NCBI GenBank assembly: GCA_900316985.1
Contig: ONFE01000012.1
Span: 1 to 64,000 of the forward strand
Reading direction: 5' to 3'
Origin: an uncultured Prevotellaceae bacterium
GTDB lineage: Bacteria; Bacteroidota; Bacteroidia; Bacteroidales; Bacteroidaceae
Length of the DNA stretch: 64,000 bases
Below the pieces are notes generated by a model. That model worked only from the letters and a program-made list of their open reading frames with translations, did no database searches and was not told the DNA's origin. The first letter of the stretch is position 1; the number at the start of each line of letters is the position of its first letter. The translations under genes and the position numbers were made by a program. Shown here one piece after another: positions 1 through 13,338 of this stretch.

Positions 1-125
1 ACGATGGTAGAGCCAAAGATAACGGCGAAAGTTTTATTGAAACCGAGCCACTGCCTCAAATGAAATTCAATATGTGGGAAGAAGACGAAGAAGAGGAATC
101 CGACAGTTATTTCAAAACCAAGTAA
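1..125 (+). CDS. C-terminal end of an unidentified protein (5' cut by window)
   Basis: The open frame enters from the left edge (first full codon at base 3) and ends in TAA at 123-125, giving 40 residues. The tail is acidic, with the run MWEEDEEEES near the end, and finishes SYFKTK. No family can be assigned from so little. The next gene begins 9 nt downstream on the same strand, so the two are probably co-transcribed. That the frame is genuine is inferred from the clean stop and close spacing only. Confidence 0.5.
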   Translation, partial: DGRAKDNGESFIETEPLPQMKFNMWEEDEEEESDSYFKTK

Positions 126-134
126 GAACTGGGA

Positions 135-344
135 GTGAACACGTTGAAAAGACAATACGAAAGCCCCTCCATGGAGGCTGTCCGGTTTGCTGAAGAGCCG
201 AAGAGGGGCTTCGTCTTTTCCTCCAGTTACGTGAAAGGCGAAAAGATTGTAACAGGTGCCGACCGCCTGATGGCCGATGTGGCCGAATCAGGCGCGGAAG
301 CATCTACGAATGAAAATATTCCCAATACGAAGATAAGTAAATAG
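135..344 (+). CDS. Small Bacteroidales peptide with a YESPSMEAV-type N-terminus
   Basis: This is a 69-residue product with no signal peptide or membrane segment. The first segment, QYESPSMEAVRF, resembles the short motif found at the start of many small Bacteroidales proteins of unknown function; that link is from family memory, not a search. The tail is rich in Asn and Lys. The start used here is GTG at 135, with TTG at 144 as an alternative; a GGGAG stretch precedes the GTG. It follows the upstream partial gene by 9 nt and is followed by a hairpin terminator. The last codons and stop lie inside a segment that is repeated near 2.8 kb. Confidence 0.55.
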   Translation: MNTLKRQYESPSMEAVRFAEEPKRGFVFSSSYVKGEKIVTGADRLMADVAESGAEASTNENIPNTKISK

Positions 345-407
345 TTTTTTCAAATTTTTATTTTAAAGTTGATTGAATCCCCGCCCGGCTGTGAAGTTAG
401 GCGGGGA
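336..407 (+). repeat. Repeat-plus-terminator, copy 1 (left of HipBA)
   Basis: A 21-base stretch at 336-356, covering the stop codon of the small peptide gene, is exactly repeated at 2796-2816. Some 23 bases further on, a hairpin with stem CCCCGCC (379-385) and GGCGGGG (400-406), followed by an AT-rich run, is also repeated at 2830-2857 with a single loop difference. The hairpin looks like a Rho-independent terminator for the upstream genes. Together with copy 2 it brackets the hipBA region. Confidence 0.75.
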
Positions 408-432
408 TTAATATTTTTAGACTCTTCCCAAT

Positions 433-456
433 GATAACGTTAACGATAACGATAAC
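433..456 (+). repeat. GATAAC direct-repeat element, copy 1
   Basis: The element is 24 bases built from GATAAC units separated by G or GTTAAC. The identical 24 bases occur at 27254-27277, 27 kb away, between two ABC-transporter genes. Exact identity at two distant non-coding sites suggests a dispersed element rather than chance. Confidence 0.7.
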
Positions 457-639
457 CCTAACACATGTCTTCTCACGCTGAGTGAACGGAGTACGCAGAG
501 AAATAAATAATTAAACTCCATTCACTCCTAAACTCTGCGTGAGGAGTCTAATCTACCGCAAATCTCCCTTTTGAGCAACATTTTTGTAGGATTCTTGCAG
601 ATTTTTGTCTTAATCTCAACAAGTATTTAGATTAACACT

Positions 640-965
640 GCCTTCATGCCTTCATTTTCACACAAAGAATTGATTGACTGCATTTTACAGATGAAGGCGC
701 GCCTTCATCTGCCTTCATAGGGGAATGAAGGGAAAAAGAAGATAAATTGGTTGGAAATAGATAATGGATTGAACACCGATTCATCATGAATCGACAAGCA
801 ATACATCATAAATCCGCTGCCGATTCATGATGAAAACGGCAGGAAAAGATTATCTTTTTCGCAGAAAGTTCCTTTTTGACTCCCTGAAAGAGGGATGAAG
901 GCGGATGAAAGCTCGCCTTCATCCGTAAGTGATTATCATACAGTGTGTTACGGGAAAATGAAGGC
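640..965. repeat. Cluster of eight ATGAAGGC octamers with a 24-bp palindrome
   Basis: ATGAAGGC or its complement GCCTTCAT occurs at 640, 648, 691, 701, 711, 895, 915 and 958. The copies at 691 and 701 form the core of a perfect 24-bp palindrome at 688-711. Those at 895 and 915 form an 11-bp stem (893-903 with 914-924) with a 10-base loop. The layout resembles iteron-like protein-binding clusters. No replication gene is adjacent, so the role is unknown. Confidence 0.8.
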
Positions 966-1005
966 AACGAAGGCGATAACCTGAATTATCACATTGTCAT
1001 TAAAA

Positions 1006-2256
1006 CTATAGCTCATCCCAGCCCATTGAATATGATTCAAGCAGTTTCAGCGATATTTGCAGTTCCGCAGCTATTTTGCGCCAGTCTTTGATAGCGGCTC
1101 GAACCTCCTCTATGATTTCTGCTGCTTCCTGCCTTTCAAGCATGTAGTTTTCGCTTGCAGAGAATAGGGCGTTGATGTCCGACTGTTCTGTGTATTGGTC
1201 AACAAGCAGGCATTGATGTGACTTAGCACCTGGGTTGATGTCGTATGCAGGTGAGAGAGTCCAACCTTTTGGGGTAAGTAGAAAGCCGTGATTACGGAAA
1301 TGGTCATCAGTATTGCCAAACATGATGTTAAATGCCACTCTGCGATAGAGTTCTCTGAGATTCTGCCGTACATCTGTGCATCCCTGAAGGATAAAGTCTA
1401 CAATATCCAGATAACCATTGCCTGTGCTGCTGCCAGCTCCATCATCAAGGCCAAGCAATGACATAGCAGAAGCAAAATGAATGCGTTTCCCATCCATTGT
1501 CCTGTCGAATCGTTCGGAGAGCAGAATGTCACGGTCTTTTGAAATCTTGATGGTACGCGTTTTTGCCACATTGATGCCAGCCTTGGCCGCAAGTCGATGA
1601 GAGAAGTGCTCAAAGAGTTCTGTATTATCTAAGTCTTTTTTTGATGGGAACTTGGCAACATAGAGTTTGCCATCGGTATCGACAACATTAGCCTTAGGGC
1701 GGGCACCACCGAGTGAGGTTCCGGGATCTATTAACTGGTCGAGCCATCGTTGTTCTGGTAACTCATTGCGTTCTTCCGCTAACTCAATCTCATGGCACGC
1801 ATCGCATAGGGCACGAAGGCTTTCAATAGGAGGAACAAGGTATTTTGCACCTGTATTGATATAGTCGTCACTATCTTCCCTTTTGTAACGTATGCCACCC
1901 ATGCGGGTGAAATCCTCGATACCAATAAGATAGTCGTAATTGGTGAGCGCACGTTTCGGCCTTCCTTCAGATTGAGCCATCAATCGCTCTCTGCGGTCAA
2001 GCAACAAACGTCCCCAACGATCAGGGAATGAATCTTTGACAAAGCCAAACACATTATCGTTGCCACGAGGATGTTGTAACGAAGGAACGTTCATCAGGTC
2101 ACCACTCAGCAGAATTCCGCCATAATGCTTAAGCCATTCGCGAGAATACTCAAAGACAAAATGATCTTTGCCACGAATATGTTCATAGCCCAATATTCCT
2201 ATCTCTTGAGGAGAAGTAAGGAAATCAAAATCTGCGTAAACTGTTATTCTTTTCAT
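1006..2256 (-). CDS. hipA: HipA family serine/threonine kinase toxin
   Basis: This 416-residue protein has the HipA layout: an N-terminal couple-hipA domain (about 1-110, including FGFVKDSFPDRWG) followed by the kinase core. Visible motifs are the ATP-binding loop SLGGARPKA (181-189), a lysine in YVAKF (about 202), the catalytic segment NTDDHFRNHGF (315-325) and the metal-binding SPAYDINP (335-342). HipA kinases phosphorylate an aminoacyl-tRNA synthetase (GltX in E. coli) and cause growth arrest or persistence; the target here is unknown. The ATG overlaps the hipB stop by 4 nt, so the pair is translationally coupled. All catalytic motifs look intact. Confidence 0.93.
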   Translation of the reverse strand: MKRITVYADFDFLTSPQEIGILGYEHIRGKDHFVFEYSREWLKHYGGILLSGDLMNVPSLQHPRGNDNVFGFVKDSFPDRWGRLLLDRRERLMAQSEGRPKRALTNYDYLIGIEDFTRMGGIRYKREDSDDYINTGAKYLVPPIESLRALCDACHEIELAEERNELPEQRWLDQLIDPGTSLGGARPKANVVDTDGKLYVAKFPSKKDLDNTELFEHFSHRLAAKAGINVAKTRTIKISKDRDILLSERFDRTMDGKRIHFASAMSLLGLDDGAGSSTGNGYLDIVDFILQGCTDVRQNLRELYRRVAFNIMFGNTDDHFRNHGFLLTPKGWTLSPAYDINPGAKSHQCLLVDQYTEQSDINALFSASENYMLERQEAAEIIEEVRAAIKDWRKIAAELQISLKLLESYSMGWDEL

Positions 2257-2552
2257 CGTCTCATCAATTCTGCATCCTGAAGCTGCCTGCCAAGAGCATC
2301 GTCGGCAGCAATCAGGGTGATATCCTTTTCCAGATTAAGTGCAAAGAGTACGCGTGCATAAATTCCCATGGAAACCGTAGGGTCGCCATGTTCTACTTTA
2401 GAAACAGTCAGTCGTGTCACCGTGGCCCTATCTGCTATGTCTTGCATAGATAGATGTCTCCGCTTACGTGCCAGCATAATCTGTTCGCCCATAATCTTCA
2501 GATTCTGGCTCAATGCTCTTGGCATCATCTTACCGAATGTGTTCTTTCCCAT
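2253..2552 (-). CDS. hipB: HipB-type Xre-family antitoxin and autorepressor
   Basis: This 99-residue protein has one Cro/CI helix-turn-helix at about residues 25-80, with MQDIADRATVTRLTVSKVEHG as the recognition region in outline. HipB proteins bind HipA and repress their own operon. It is encoded first and overlaps hipA by 4 nt. A probable operator overlaps the promoter just upstream (see 2572-2607). No defect is seen. Confidence 0.92.
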   Translation of the reverse strand: MGKNTFGKMMPRALSQNLKIMGEQIMLARKRRHLSMQDIADRATVTRLTVSKVEHGDPTVSMGIYARVLFALNLEKDITLIAADDALGRQLQDAELMRR

Positions 2553-2571
2553 AGTTGTATGTTATTGGGTG

Positions 2572-2607
2572 CAAAAATAAGTAAAAATGTTTAATATAAC
2601 AAACATT
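2572..2607 (-). promoter_or_regulatory. hipBA promoter with overlapping inverted-repeat operator
   Basis: On the minus strand a TATTTTTG -7 box (2579-2572) lies 20 nt downstream of TTTG (2603-2600), matching Bacteroidetes spacing. An inverted repeat, AATGTTT (2586-2592) and AAACATT (2601-2607), overlaps the -33 element and spacer. That is the expected place for HipB autorepression. Binding by HipB is inferred. Confidence 0.65.
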
Positions 2608-2954
2608 ATGAGAGAAATTTGCATAATACCCTTGTTTTTCTCTGAATTAGCAAACAGTATGGATATTGTCAATTTGTCATTTCAAGGTACTTGATTTGAC
2701 AAATTGTTTTATTATGATATCGGTTTTTTTCATTTTCATGGTATTTTCCTTACCTTTGCTGTCGAAATAATTTTGTGGAGTTTTAAACATTTAACAGTAA
2801 ATAGTTTTTTCAAATTGAATTAATTCATTCCCCGCCCGACTGTGAAGTTAGGCGGGGATATTTACTTTTATTGGTTCTCCAATTCCTTTAATTCTTCCAG
2901 TCCATGCTCTACAGAAAACGAAAGAATAACAGCCAGAAAGATTTTTCTACTGGT
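2608..2954. other. Non-coding stretch between hipB promoter and lacZ-type gene
   Basis: No gene is seen. This AT-rich stretch holds the second copy of the repeat-plus-terminator (2796-2858). A short remnant after it (2860-2950) carries no recognisable frame. Confidence 0.5.
2796..2858 (+). repeat. Repeat-plus-terminator, copy 2 (right of HipBA)
   Basis: Bases 2796-2816 repeat 336-356 exactly. The hairpin 2830-2857 repeats 379-406 with one base changed in the loop. Here no peptide gene precedes the repeated stop-codon region, so only the tail of the left-hand unit is duplicated. Confidence 0.75.
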
Positions 2955-8368
<5,414 letters not shown>

Positions 8369-8376
8369 ATGTTTTT

Positions 8377-11300
8377 TTATTGTATAAGATACTCAAACGA
8401 GTCAACATCAGCATATCCGGCGCCTGTTTCATTACTGCAATGCGCGAAGAGCCCGAGCATCACTCCGGTAAAACCGCCGATAGTCTCTGTGCTGAGGAAG
8501 CGGTATTCCATCTTGGCCAGTTCGACGAAGTTCTTTCCGTCAGAAGATGCCTGCAGGTAGTAGAAGTTCTTGTCGGAGGTGATGCGCAGGTAAGCTCGGG
8601 TGCCGCTGAGTGCGAACTCTTTTTCGCTGTGGCTGGTTTGCCCCAAACGTACATTCGACTTGATGATGATTTGTCCGCTCCTTTTCTCAGCCACCACATC
8701 GTAGTGGTTCAGCGGAGCGGCGTATGCGGTGATTCCGGCCTGCATGCCCTCAGAAAGGTGGGAGAGGTCGAACAAGGCTGTGGCTGTGAAGTTCAGTTCC
8801 GTCTGGCGGCGGGCAACAAATGTTGGCGAGGCTGTCTCGCTGAGGTCTGTCGTGCTTGGGCGCAGGCGAAGCCAGCCTTTACGCTCCGTCAGCGAATAGC
8901 GCGAATAGTCAGGATTGCACAGACTCATCCATCCCATCGGCAGTCCCAACGAGTGATAACTGTCCTTAGGGGCATCGCGCTTGATGTAATCGAACTCTTC
9001 CCTGACGGGGTCTTTCATCATAGGGACCAACGGCAATGTCTTGCATTTCATGTCTGTCTGCAGCGTGCCGTCGCCATTCACAACCGGCCAGCCGCCTTGC
9101 TCCCAACGGACAGGAGCCAGCATTGTCTCACGTCCCATCACATGCTGCAGATAACCGCTGGTGCGGTAGCCCAGACAAATCATCCACCACGAGGAGTCGG
9201 GTGCCTGTACCAGGTCGGCATGCCCCAGTCCCTGTATCTGACTGTTCTGCATCTTCATGTTGAAGTGCGACAGGATGGGGTTGTCCGGATTGGGCTGATA
9301 TGGACCGAAAAGGTTCTTGCTGCGAAGGATGTTCACATGATGCCCGTGCTCCGTTCCGCCTTCAGCCAACAGCAGATAATAGTAACCGTCCTTTTTATAG
9401 ATATGCGGTCCTTCGGGATATCGCCCGCCAAGTCCTACGCCTAAGTGATGTATCTCGCCCAGTTGCCTGCCCGTTTTCACATCAATCTCGCAAATCTTGA
9501 TGTCGCCCTCTTTCCAGAGAAAAAAGCATTTGTCATCCTCGAAGTAGAGCGTGGGGTCGCAACTGCCAATGGCGAAGTCTATCACGACGGGTTCCGACCA
9601 CTCGCCAGCGGGATTATCGGTCCATACGTAGAAATGCCTGCGCGAGGGGAACACCGTTGTCACCATATAGAAGCGCCCGTTATTATAACGGATGGTGGGG
9701 GCATAGATGCCGTTGTTGCCGTCGGTTCCCTTCAAGTCGACCTGCGACGGACGAGTCAGACAGTTGCCCACCTGTTCCCAGTTCACCAGGTCCTTCGAGT
9801 GAAACACCGGAACACCGGGGAAATACTGAAACGTGCTGTTTACGAGATAGAAGTCTTCGCCCGCCCGGCATACACTTGGATCGGCATGAAAACCGGGAAG
9901 CACGGGATTCTTGAATCCCTCAGGCTCGCCTGTAACCACCTCAAAGTCATCAAAGGCCATCCGCTCTCCTGAGGCCAGGCGGTCGGCATCTAACTTAAGG
10001 ATACGGGCTTTGGTAGCAGGAAACTTAATGGTCTGCCAAATGGGATTGTTCACGATATTCGAGAACTCGCCCGTAGCAAGCTTTGTCCAGTTCGTCCAGT
10101 CGGTTGAGGCCCAAAGGGTGTAGTGCGTCACGGTGCCGTCCTTCGAGTTCTGCGGAGGCAGGTAACGGAAGGCGCTAATGGTCTGCTCTGTGTCCCAGTC
10201 AATCATCATCTGACGGGGGTTGCTGAAGAAGTAGTGCAGGTTGCTGCTGCGCTTCTCGCCGCTGTCGGGGATATCGTCCGTCAACTCTGGAGCCAGATAG
10301 ACGGATGTGCGCTTTATGATGGGCTTGGCCTTGCTGCCGGTGACGGTGAAGCGCAGTTTTGTGGCGTTGACGGTTGGGAAACAGATGATGCGGCGATGAC
10401 CTATGGTGGTCAGTCCGTCGGAGCCTTCAACGAGAGCATCCTTCAGCGGTTGCCACTTTCCGTCGACAAAAGCCTCGAGCGAAAACTTCTTCACCCGTTG
10501 GCCTTGTCGGATATCTTCCTCGGCCACAAAACGGTTGAATGGCGTGGGGTTCTGGAATTCAATAAGCGTCACATTCCCCTGCGTCTTTTTCTTGGCATTC
10601 TTTGCAAGGTCGGTCTTAAACACCTCGTCAATCATTTTCTTAAAGGCAATGCCGCGAAGGCTGTCGTTGGGATGAATGCGACCGTTAGGTGCTATGGGGA
10701 AGTTGAGCAGCAATGTGGAGTTGCGACCCACCGATTTATAATAGGTGTCCATCAGTTTCGAAAGACTCTTCACGTGCTCGTTCTCCGTCGCGTGGTAGAA
10801 CCAGCCAGGTCGTATGCTGGTGTTCGTCTCGCCAGGACACCACACGTCGCCGTCCTCCACAACATAGTGCAGCATATGCCAGGGGGTGTCGCCCTTGCCG
10901 GGCATCATGCTCCAGTTTGTCTCGCCCACATTGCCGGCCTCGGTGCCCACCCAGCGCAGGTCGCCGCGGTCGCCACCGTCGTTCCAGATGACGGCCTTGG
11001 GTTGCAGTTCACGAATCATGCGGAACGTCTCGGCCCAACCGTAATAGGTCTTGCCGTCAATGCGTCGCGTCTCGTTGGCACCGCCATACCAGCCATCGCC
11101 GCCATTGGCTCCGTCGAACCACACCTCGAAGATATCGCCATAGTTCGTCAGCAGCTCGCGCAGCTGGTTGCGGAAGTAAGTCACATATTCCGGTTTGCCA
11201 TACTCAGGATGGTTACGGTCCCACGGTGAAAGATAAACGGCAAACTTCAGTCCTTCCTCGCGGCAGGCATCGGCCAGTTCGCGCACCACGTCACCCTTCC

Positions 11301-11694
11301 CGTTCTTCCATGGTGAGTTCTTGACGGAATAATCGGTAAAAGCTGACGGCCACATACAGAATCCGCAATGATGCTTAGCCGTAAAGATGATGCCCCGCAT
11401 GCCCGCCTGTTTGCACACTCGCGCCCACTGACGGCAGTCAAGACTGGAAGGGTTAAACAGTTTCGGGTCCTCGTTGCCGAATCCCCACTCCTGATCCGTG
11501 TATGTGTTCAGCGAATAGTGGATGAACGCATACATCTCCATATCCTGCCATCGCAACTGGTTCTCAGACGGTTTAGGCAACGCATTTGACTGGGTTTGTG
11601 CTGAGATTCCGATGCTGCAAAAGAGCAGCAGGACCACCATGTTGGTTTTCTGCCACCCTATAGCAATTTTCTGTTTTTTCCGTAATAAAAACAT
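8377..11694 (-). CDS. GH29 alpha-L-fucosidase fused to a GH43 enzyme
   Basis: This 1105-residue protein has an N-terminal secretion signal after a basic stretch; a second Met at residue 19 could be the true start. Residues 40-360 match GH29, with nucleophile Asp194 in EVWFDG. Residues 370-590 look like a linker and a discoidin-like (F5/8) domain. Residues 595-900 match GH43: base Asp605 in GFHADPSV, Asp713 in SCDPTLYF, acid Glu761 in RYPEGPHIY. The end is the GH43 beta-sandwich. GH29 removes alpha-fucose; this GH43 type usually acts on xylosides or arabinosides. No signal peptide separates the two halves. A true fusion and a deletion joining two genes are both possible. Confidence 0.85.
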   Translation of the reverse strand: MFLLRKKQKIAIGWQKTNMVVLLLFCSIGISAQTQSNALPKPSENQLRWQDMEMYAFIHYSLNTYTDQEWGFGNEDPKLFNPSSLDCRQWARVCKQAGMRGIIFTAKHHCGFCMWPSAFTDYSVKNSPWKNGKGDVVRELADACREEGLKFAVYLSPWDRNHPEYGKPEYVTYFRNQLRELLTNYGDIFEVWFDGANGGDGWYGGANETRRIDGKTYYGWAETFRMIRELQPKAVIWNDGGDRGDLRWVGTEAGNVGETNWSMMPGKGDTPWHMLHYVVEDGDVWCPGETNTSIRPGWFYHATENEHVKSLSKLMDTYYKSVGRNSTLLLNFPIAPNGRIHPNDSLRGIAFKKMIDEVFKTDLAKNAKKKTQGNVTLIEFQNPTPFNRFVAEEDIRQGQRVKKFSLEAFVDGKWQPLKDALVEGSDGLTTIGHRRIICFPTVNATKLRFTVTGSKAKPIIKRTSVYLAPELTDDIPDSGEKRSSNLHYFFSNPRQMMIDWDTEQTISAFRYLPPQNSKDGTVTHYTLWASTDWTNWTKLATGEFSNIVNNPIWQTIKFPATKARILKLDADRLASGERMAFDDFEVVTGEPEGFKNPVLPGFHADPSVCRAGEDFYLVNSTFQYFPGVPVFHSKDLVNWEQVGNCLTRPSQVDLKGTDGNNGIYAPTIRYNNGRFYMVTTVFPSRRHFYVWTDNPAGEWSEPVVIDFAIGSCDPTLYFEDDKCFFLWKEGDIKICEIDVKTGRQLGEIHHLGVGLGGRYPEGPHIYKKDGYYYLLLAEGGTEHGHHVNILRSKNLFGPYQPNPDNPILSHFNMKMQNSQIQGLGHADLVQAPDSSWWMICLGYRTSGYLQHVMGRETMLAPVRWEQGGWPVVNGDGTLQTDMKCKTLPLVPMMKDPVREEFDYIKRDAPKDSYHSLGLPMGWMSLCNPDYSRYSLTERKGWLRLRPSTTDLSETASPTFVARRQTELNFTATALFDLSHLSEGMQAGITAYAAPLNHYDVVAEKRSGQIIIKSNVRLGQTSHSEKEFALSGTRAYLRITSDKNFYYLQASSDGKNFVELAKMEYRFLSTETIGGFTGVMLGLFAHCSNETGAGYADVDSFEYLIQ

Positions 11695-11709
11695 ATTACC
11701 GAATTATGC

Positions 11710-13326
11710 CTATATCAGTTGCAACGCGCGCTGAACGATATGGTTCTTCGTGTTCATCAACTGAAAATACTCGTTCATATCCCAGAGGTCGCGGGCTATC
11801 AAGGCTTTCAATTGCAGACGCAGATAAGGGAGCGTGCGCTGCAGTTCGGCATCATCCTTGGCTTTCAACTTCTGTTTCTCGGCCTCAGCCATAATACCGT
11901 CGATGACACTCTGAGGAACTTGGAAGCTATCCCTGAAACTCTCGAATGTGGGATATTGCTTCTTCAGTTGCTTACGGTTGTTGTCGATATATTTCAGATT
12001 GGCATTGATGATGATGCTCTTGGCAGCCAACTGCCGATGAAACTTGGTGTATTGCAAGGTATCGAGGGGCACGAATTCATCGGGCATGATACCACCACCT
12101 CCATAAACGGTACGCTGCTTACGGAGCGTGAGACATTTCAGAGAATCAGCAAAATGGATGCTATCACGGTTGGTCAGCTCACCATGTTTCAGACGGTTTT
12201 CAAAGTCCATTTCATATTCTTTGAGGTCGCCTTTCTTATAGGGTTTCTGAATACAGCGGCCAGCGGGAGTATAGTAATGTGCTATGGTCAGTCGTATCAT
12301 GGAACCGTCGGGCAGATCCACGGGACGCTGTACAAGGCCTTTGCCGAAAGAACGACGCCCCACGATGATGCCTCGGTCCTGATCCTGAATAGCTCCGGAG
12401 ACAATCTCTGCGGCAGAAGCCGTCAGTTCGTTGACAAGCACGATCACCTTACCGGAAAGCAATTTTCCATGACCATCGGCCCTGTATTCCTGCCGCCGTG
12501 TGCGGAGACCTTCTGTATAGACAATCAAGTCATTCTTCTGCAGGAATTCATTGGCTATCTGAACAGCTGACTGCAGATAACCGCCACCATTATCTTCAAG
12601 GTCCAGAATAAGGTCGCGCATACCTAGTTGTTGGAGTTTCTCTATACCTTCCATGAATTCCGCATGGGTGGTGGCTCCGAAATTGCCGATACGGATATAA
12701 CCCACCTCTGGACGAATCATATAAACTGCATCAATGCTCTTTACGGGAATCTTGTCGCGCTGCACGGTAAAATGGAGCATCTCCTTCACACCACGGCGAA
12801 CGACACCGAGTCTCACCTTCGTACCACGAGGACCACGCAGACGTTTCATAATCTCTTCCTTAGGCATCTTTACACCAGCGATACTCGAATCATTGACCGT
12901 CACGATGCGGTCACCGGCTACTATACCCACTTTCTCGGAAGGACCGTTAGTCGTAGGCTGTATGACAAGCAGCGTATCTTCGACCATATTGAACTGCACA
13001 CCGATACCGTCGAAGTTGCCCTGCAAGGGTTCGTTCATGGCTTTGACCTCTTTGGCATTGGCATAAGTGGAATGAGGATCAAGTTCCTTCAGCATACCGC
13101 GGATGGCATCCTCCACCAATTTCTCTTCATTGACAGTGTCCACGTAGAGGTTGTTGATGGCCATCTCGGCAATCTGCAGTTTGCGAAGTGGCGAACCGCC
13201 GCCTAAATTAATGCGGAATTGTGCATTTGATTCTACTGAAAACAAAAACACGAAGGCACAAAGAACAAGCCACATAGGAAATACTTTGTTCCTTCGTGTC
13301 TTTGTGTTCCATAAAATATTTCTCAT
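11710..13326 (-). CDS. S41 C-terminal processing protease (Prc/CtpA type) with PDZ domain
   Basis: This 538-residue exported protein has a PDZ domain (about 95-190, containing GIGVQFN and GPSEKVGIVAGDRI) and an S41 protease domain. The catalytic serine is Ser304 in LTASAAEI and the lysine Lys329 in SFGKG. Such enzymes cut exported proteins at the C-terminus. The start used is ATG 13326; Met18 (13275) would give a shorter signal peptide. The signal region is encoded by an inverted repeat (13240-13314). It follows parE by 12 nt and precedes the glycosidase genes by 15 nt. Confidence 0.9.
   Translation of the reverse strand: MRNILWNTKTRRNKVFPMWLVLCAFVFLFSVESNAQFRINLGGGSPLRKLQIAEMAINNLYVDTVNEEKLVEDAIRGMLKELDPHSTYANAKEVKAMNEPLQGNFDGIGVQFNMVEDTLLVIQPTTNGPSEKVGIVAGDRIVTVNDSSIAGVKMPKEEIMKRLRGPRGTKVRLGVVRRGVKEMLHFTVQRDKIPVKSIDAVYMIRPEVGYIRIGNFGATTHAEFMEGIEKLQQLGMRDLILDLEDNGGGYLQSAVQIANEFLQKNDLIVYTEGLRTRRQEYRADGHGKLLSGKVIVLVNELTASAAEIVSGAIQDQDRGIIVGRRSFGKGLVQRPVDLPDGSMIRLTIAHYYTPAGRCIQKPYKKGDLKEYEMDFENRLKHGELTNRDSIHFADSLKCLTLRKQRTVYGGGGIMPDEFVPLDTLQYTKFHRQLAAKSIIINANLKYIDNNRKQLKKQYPTFESFRDSFQVPQSVIDGIMAEAEKQKLKAKDDAELQRTLPYLRLQLKALIARDLWDMNEYFQLMNTKNHIVQRALQLI
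13240..13314. repeat. Inverted ACACGAAGGCACAAAG-type element over a signal-peptide region
   Basis: The left arm (about 13248-13268) contains ACACGAAGGCACAAAG and the right arm (about 13288-13311) contains its near complement CTTCGTGTCTTTGTG. The element encodes roughly residues 5-30 of the S41 protease, including most of its signal peptide. Confidence 0.6.
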
Positions 13327-13338
13327 TCTTTCGTAAAT

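Larger units (their letters stand above)
345..1005. other. Gene-free, repeat-rich stretch downstream of hipA
   Basis: No plausible gene is seen in these 660 bases. The stretch holds the terminator hairpin at 379-406, a GATAAC-type direct repeat at 433-456, an inverted pair ACGCAGAG/CTCTGCGT (about 493-540), a palindrome at 777-793 whose sequence largely recurs at 821-834, and a dense cluster of the octamer ATGAAGGC in both orientations. The two genes beside it face in the same direction as the gap's edges converge, so it is a 3'-to-3' intergenic space. Confidence 0.6.

Noticed and set aside
336-2858. HipBA region as an insertion sequence
   Set aside because: No transposase or integrase frame is present and the flanking repeats are in direct, terminator-type form. 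Only an island-like interpretation is kept.
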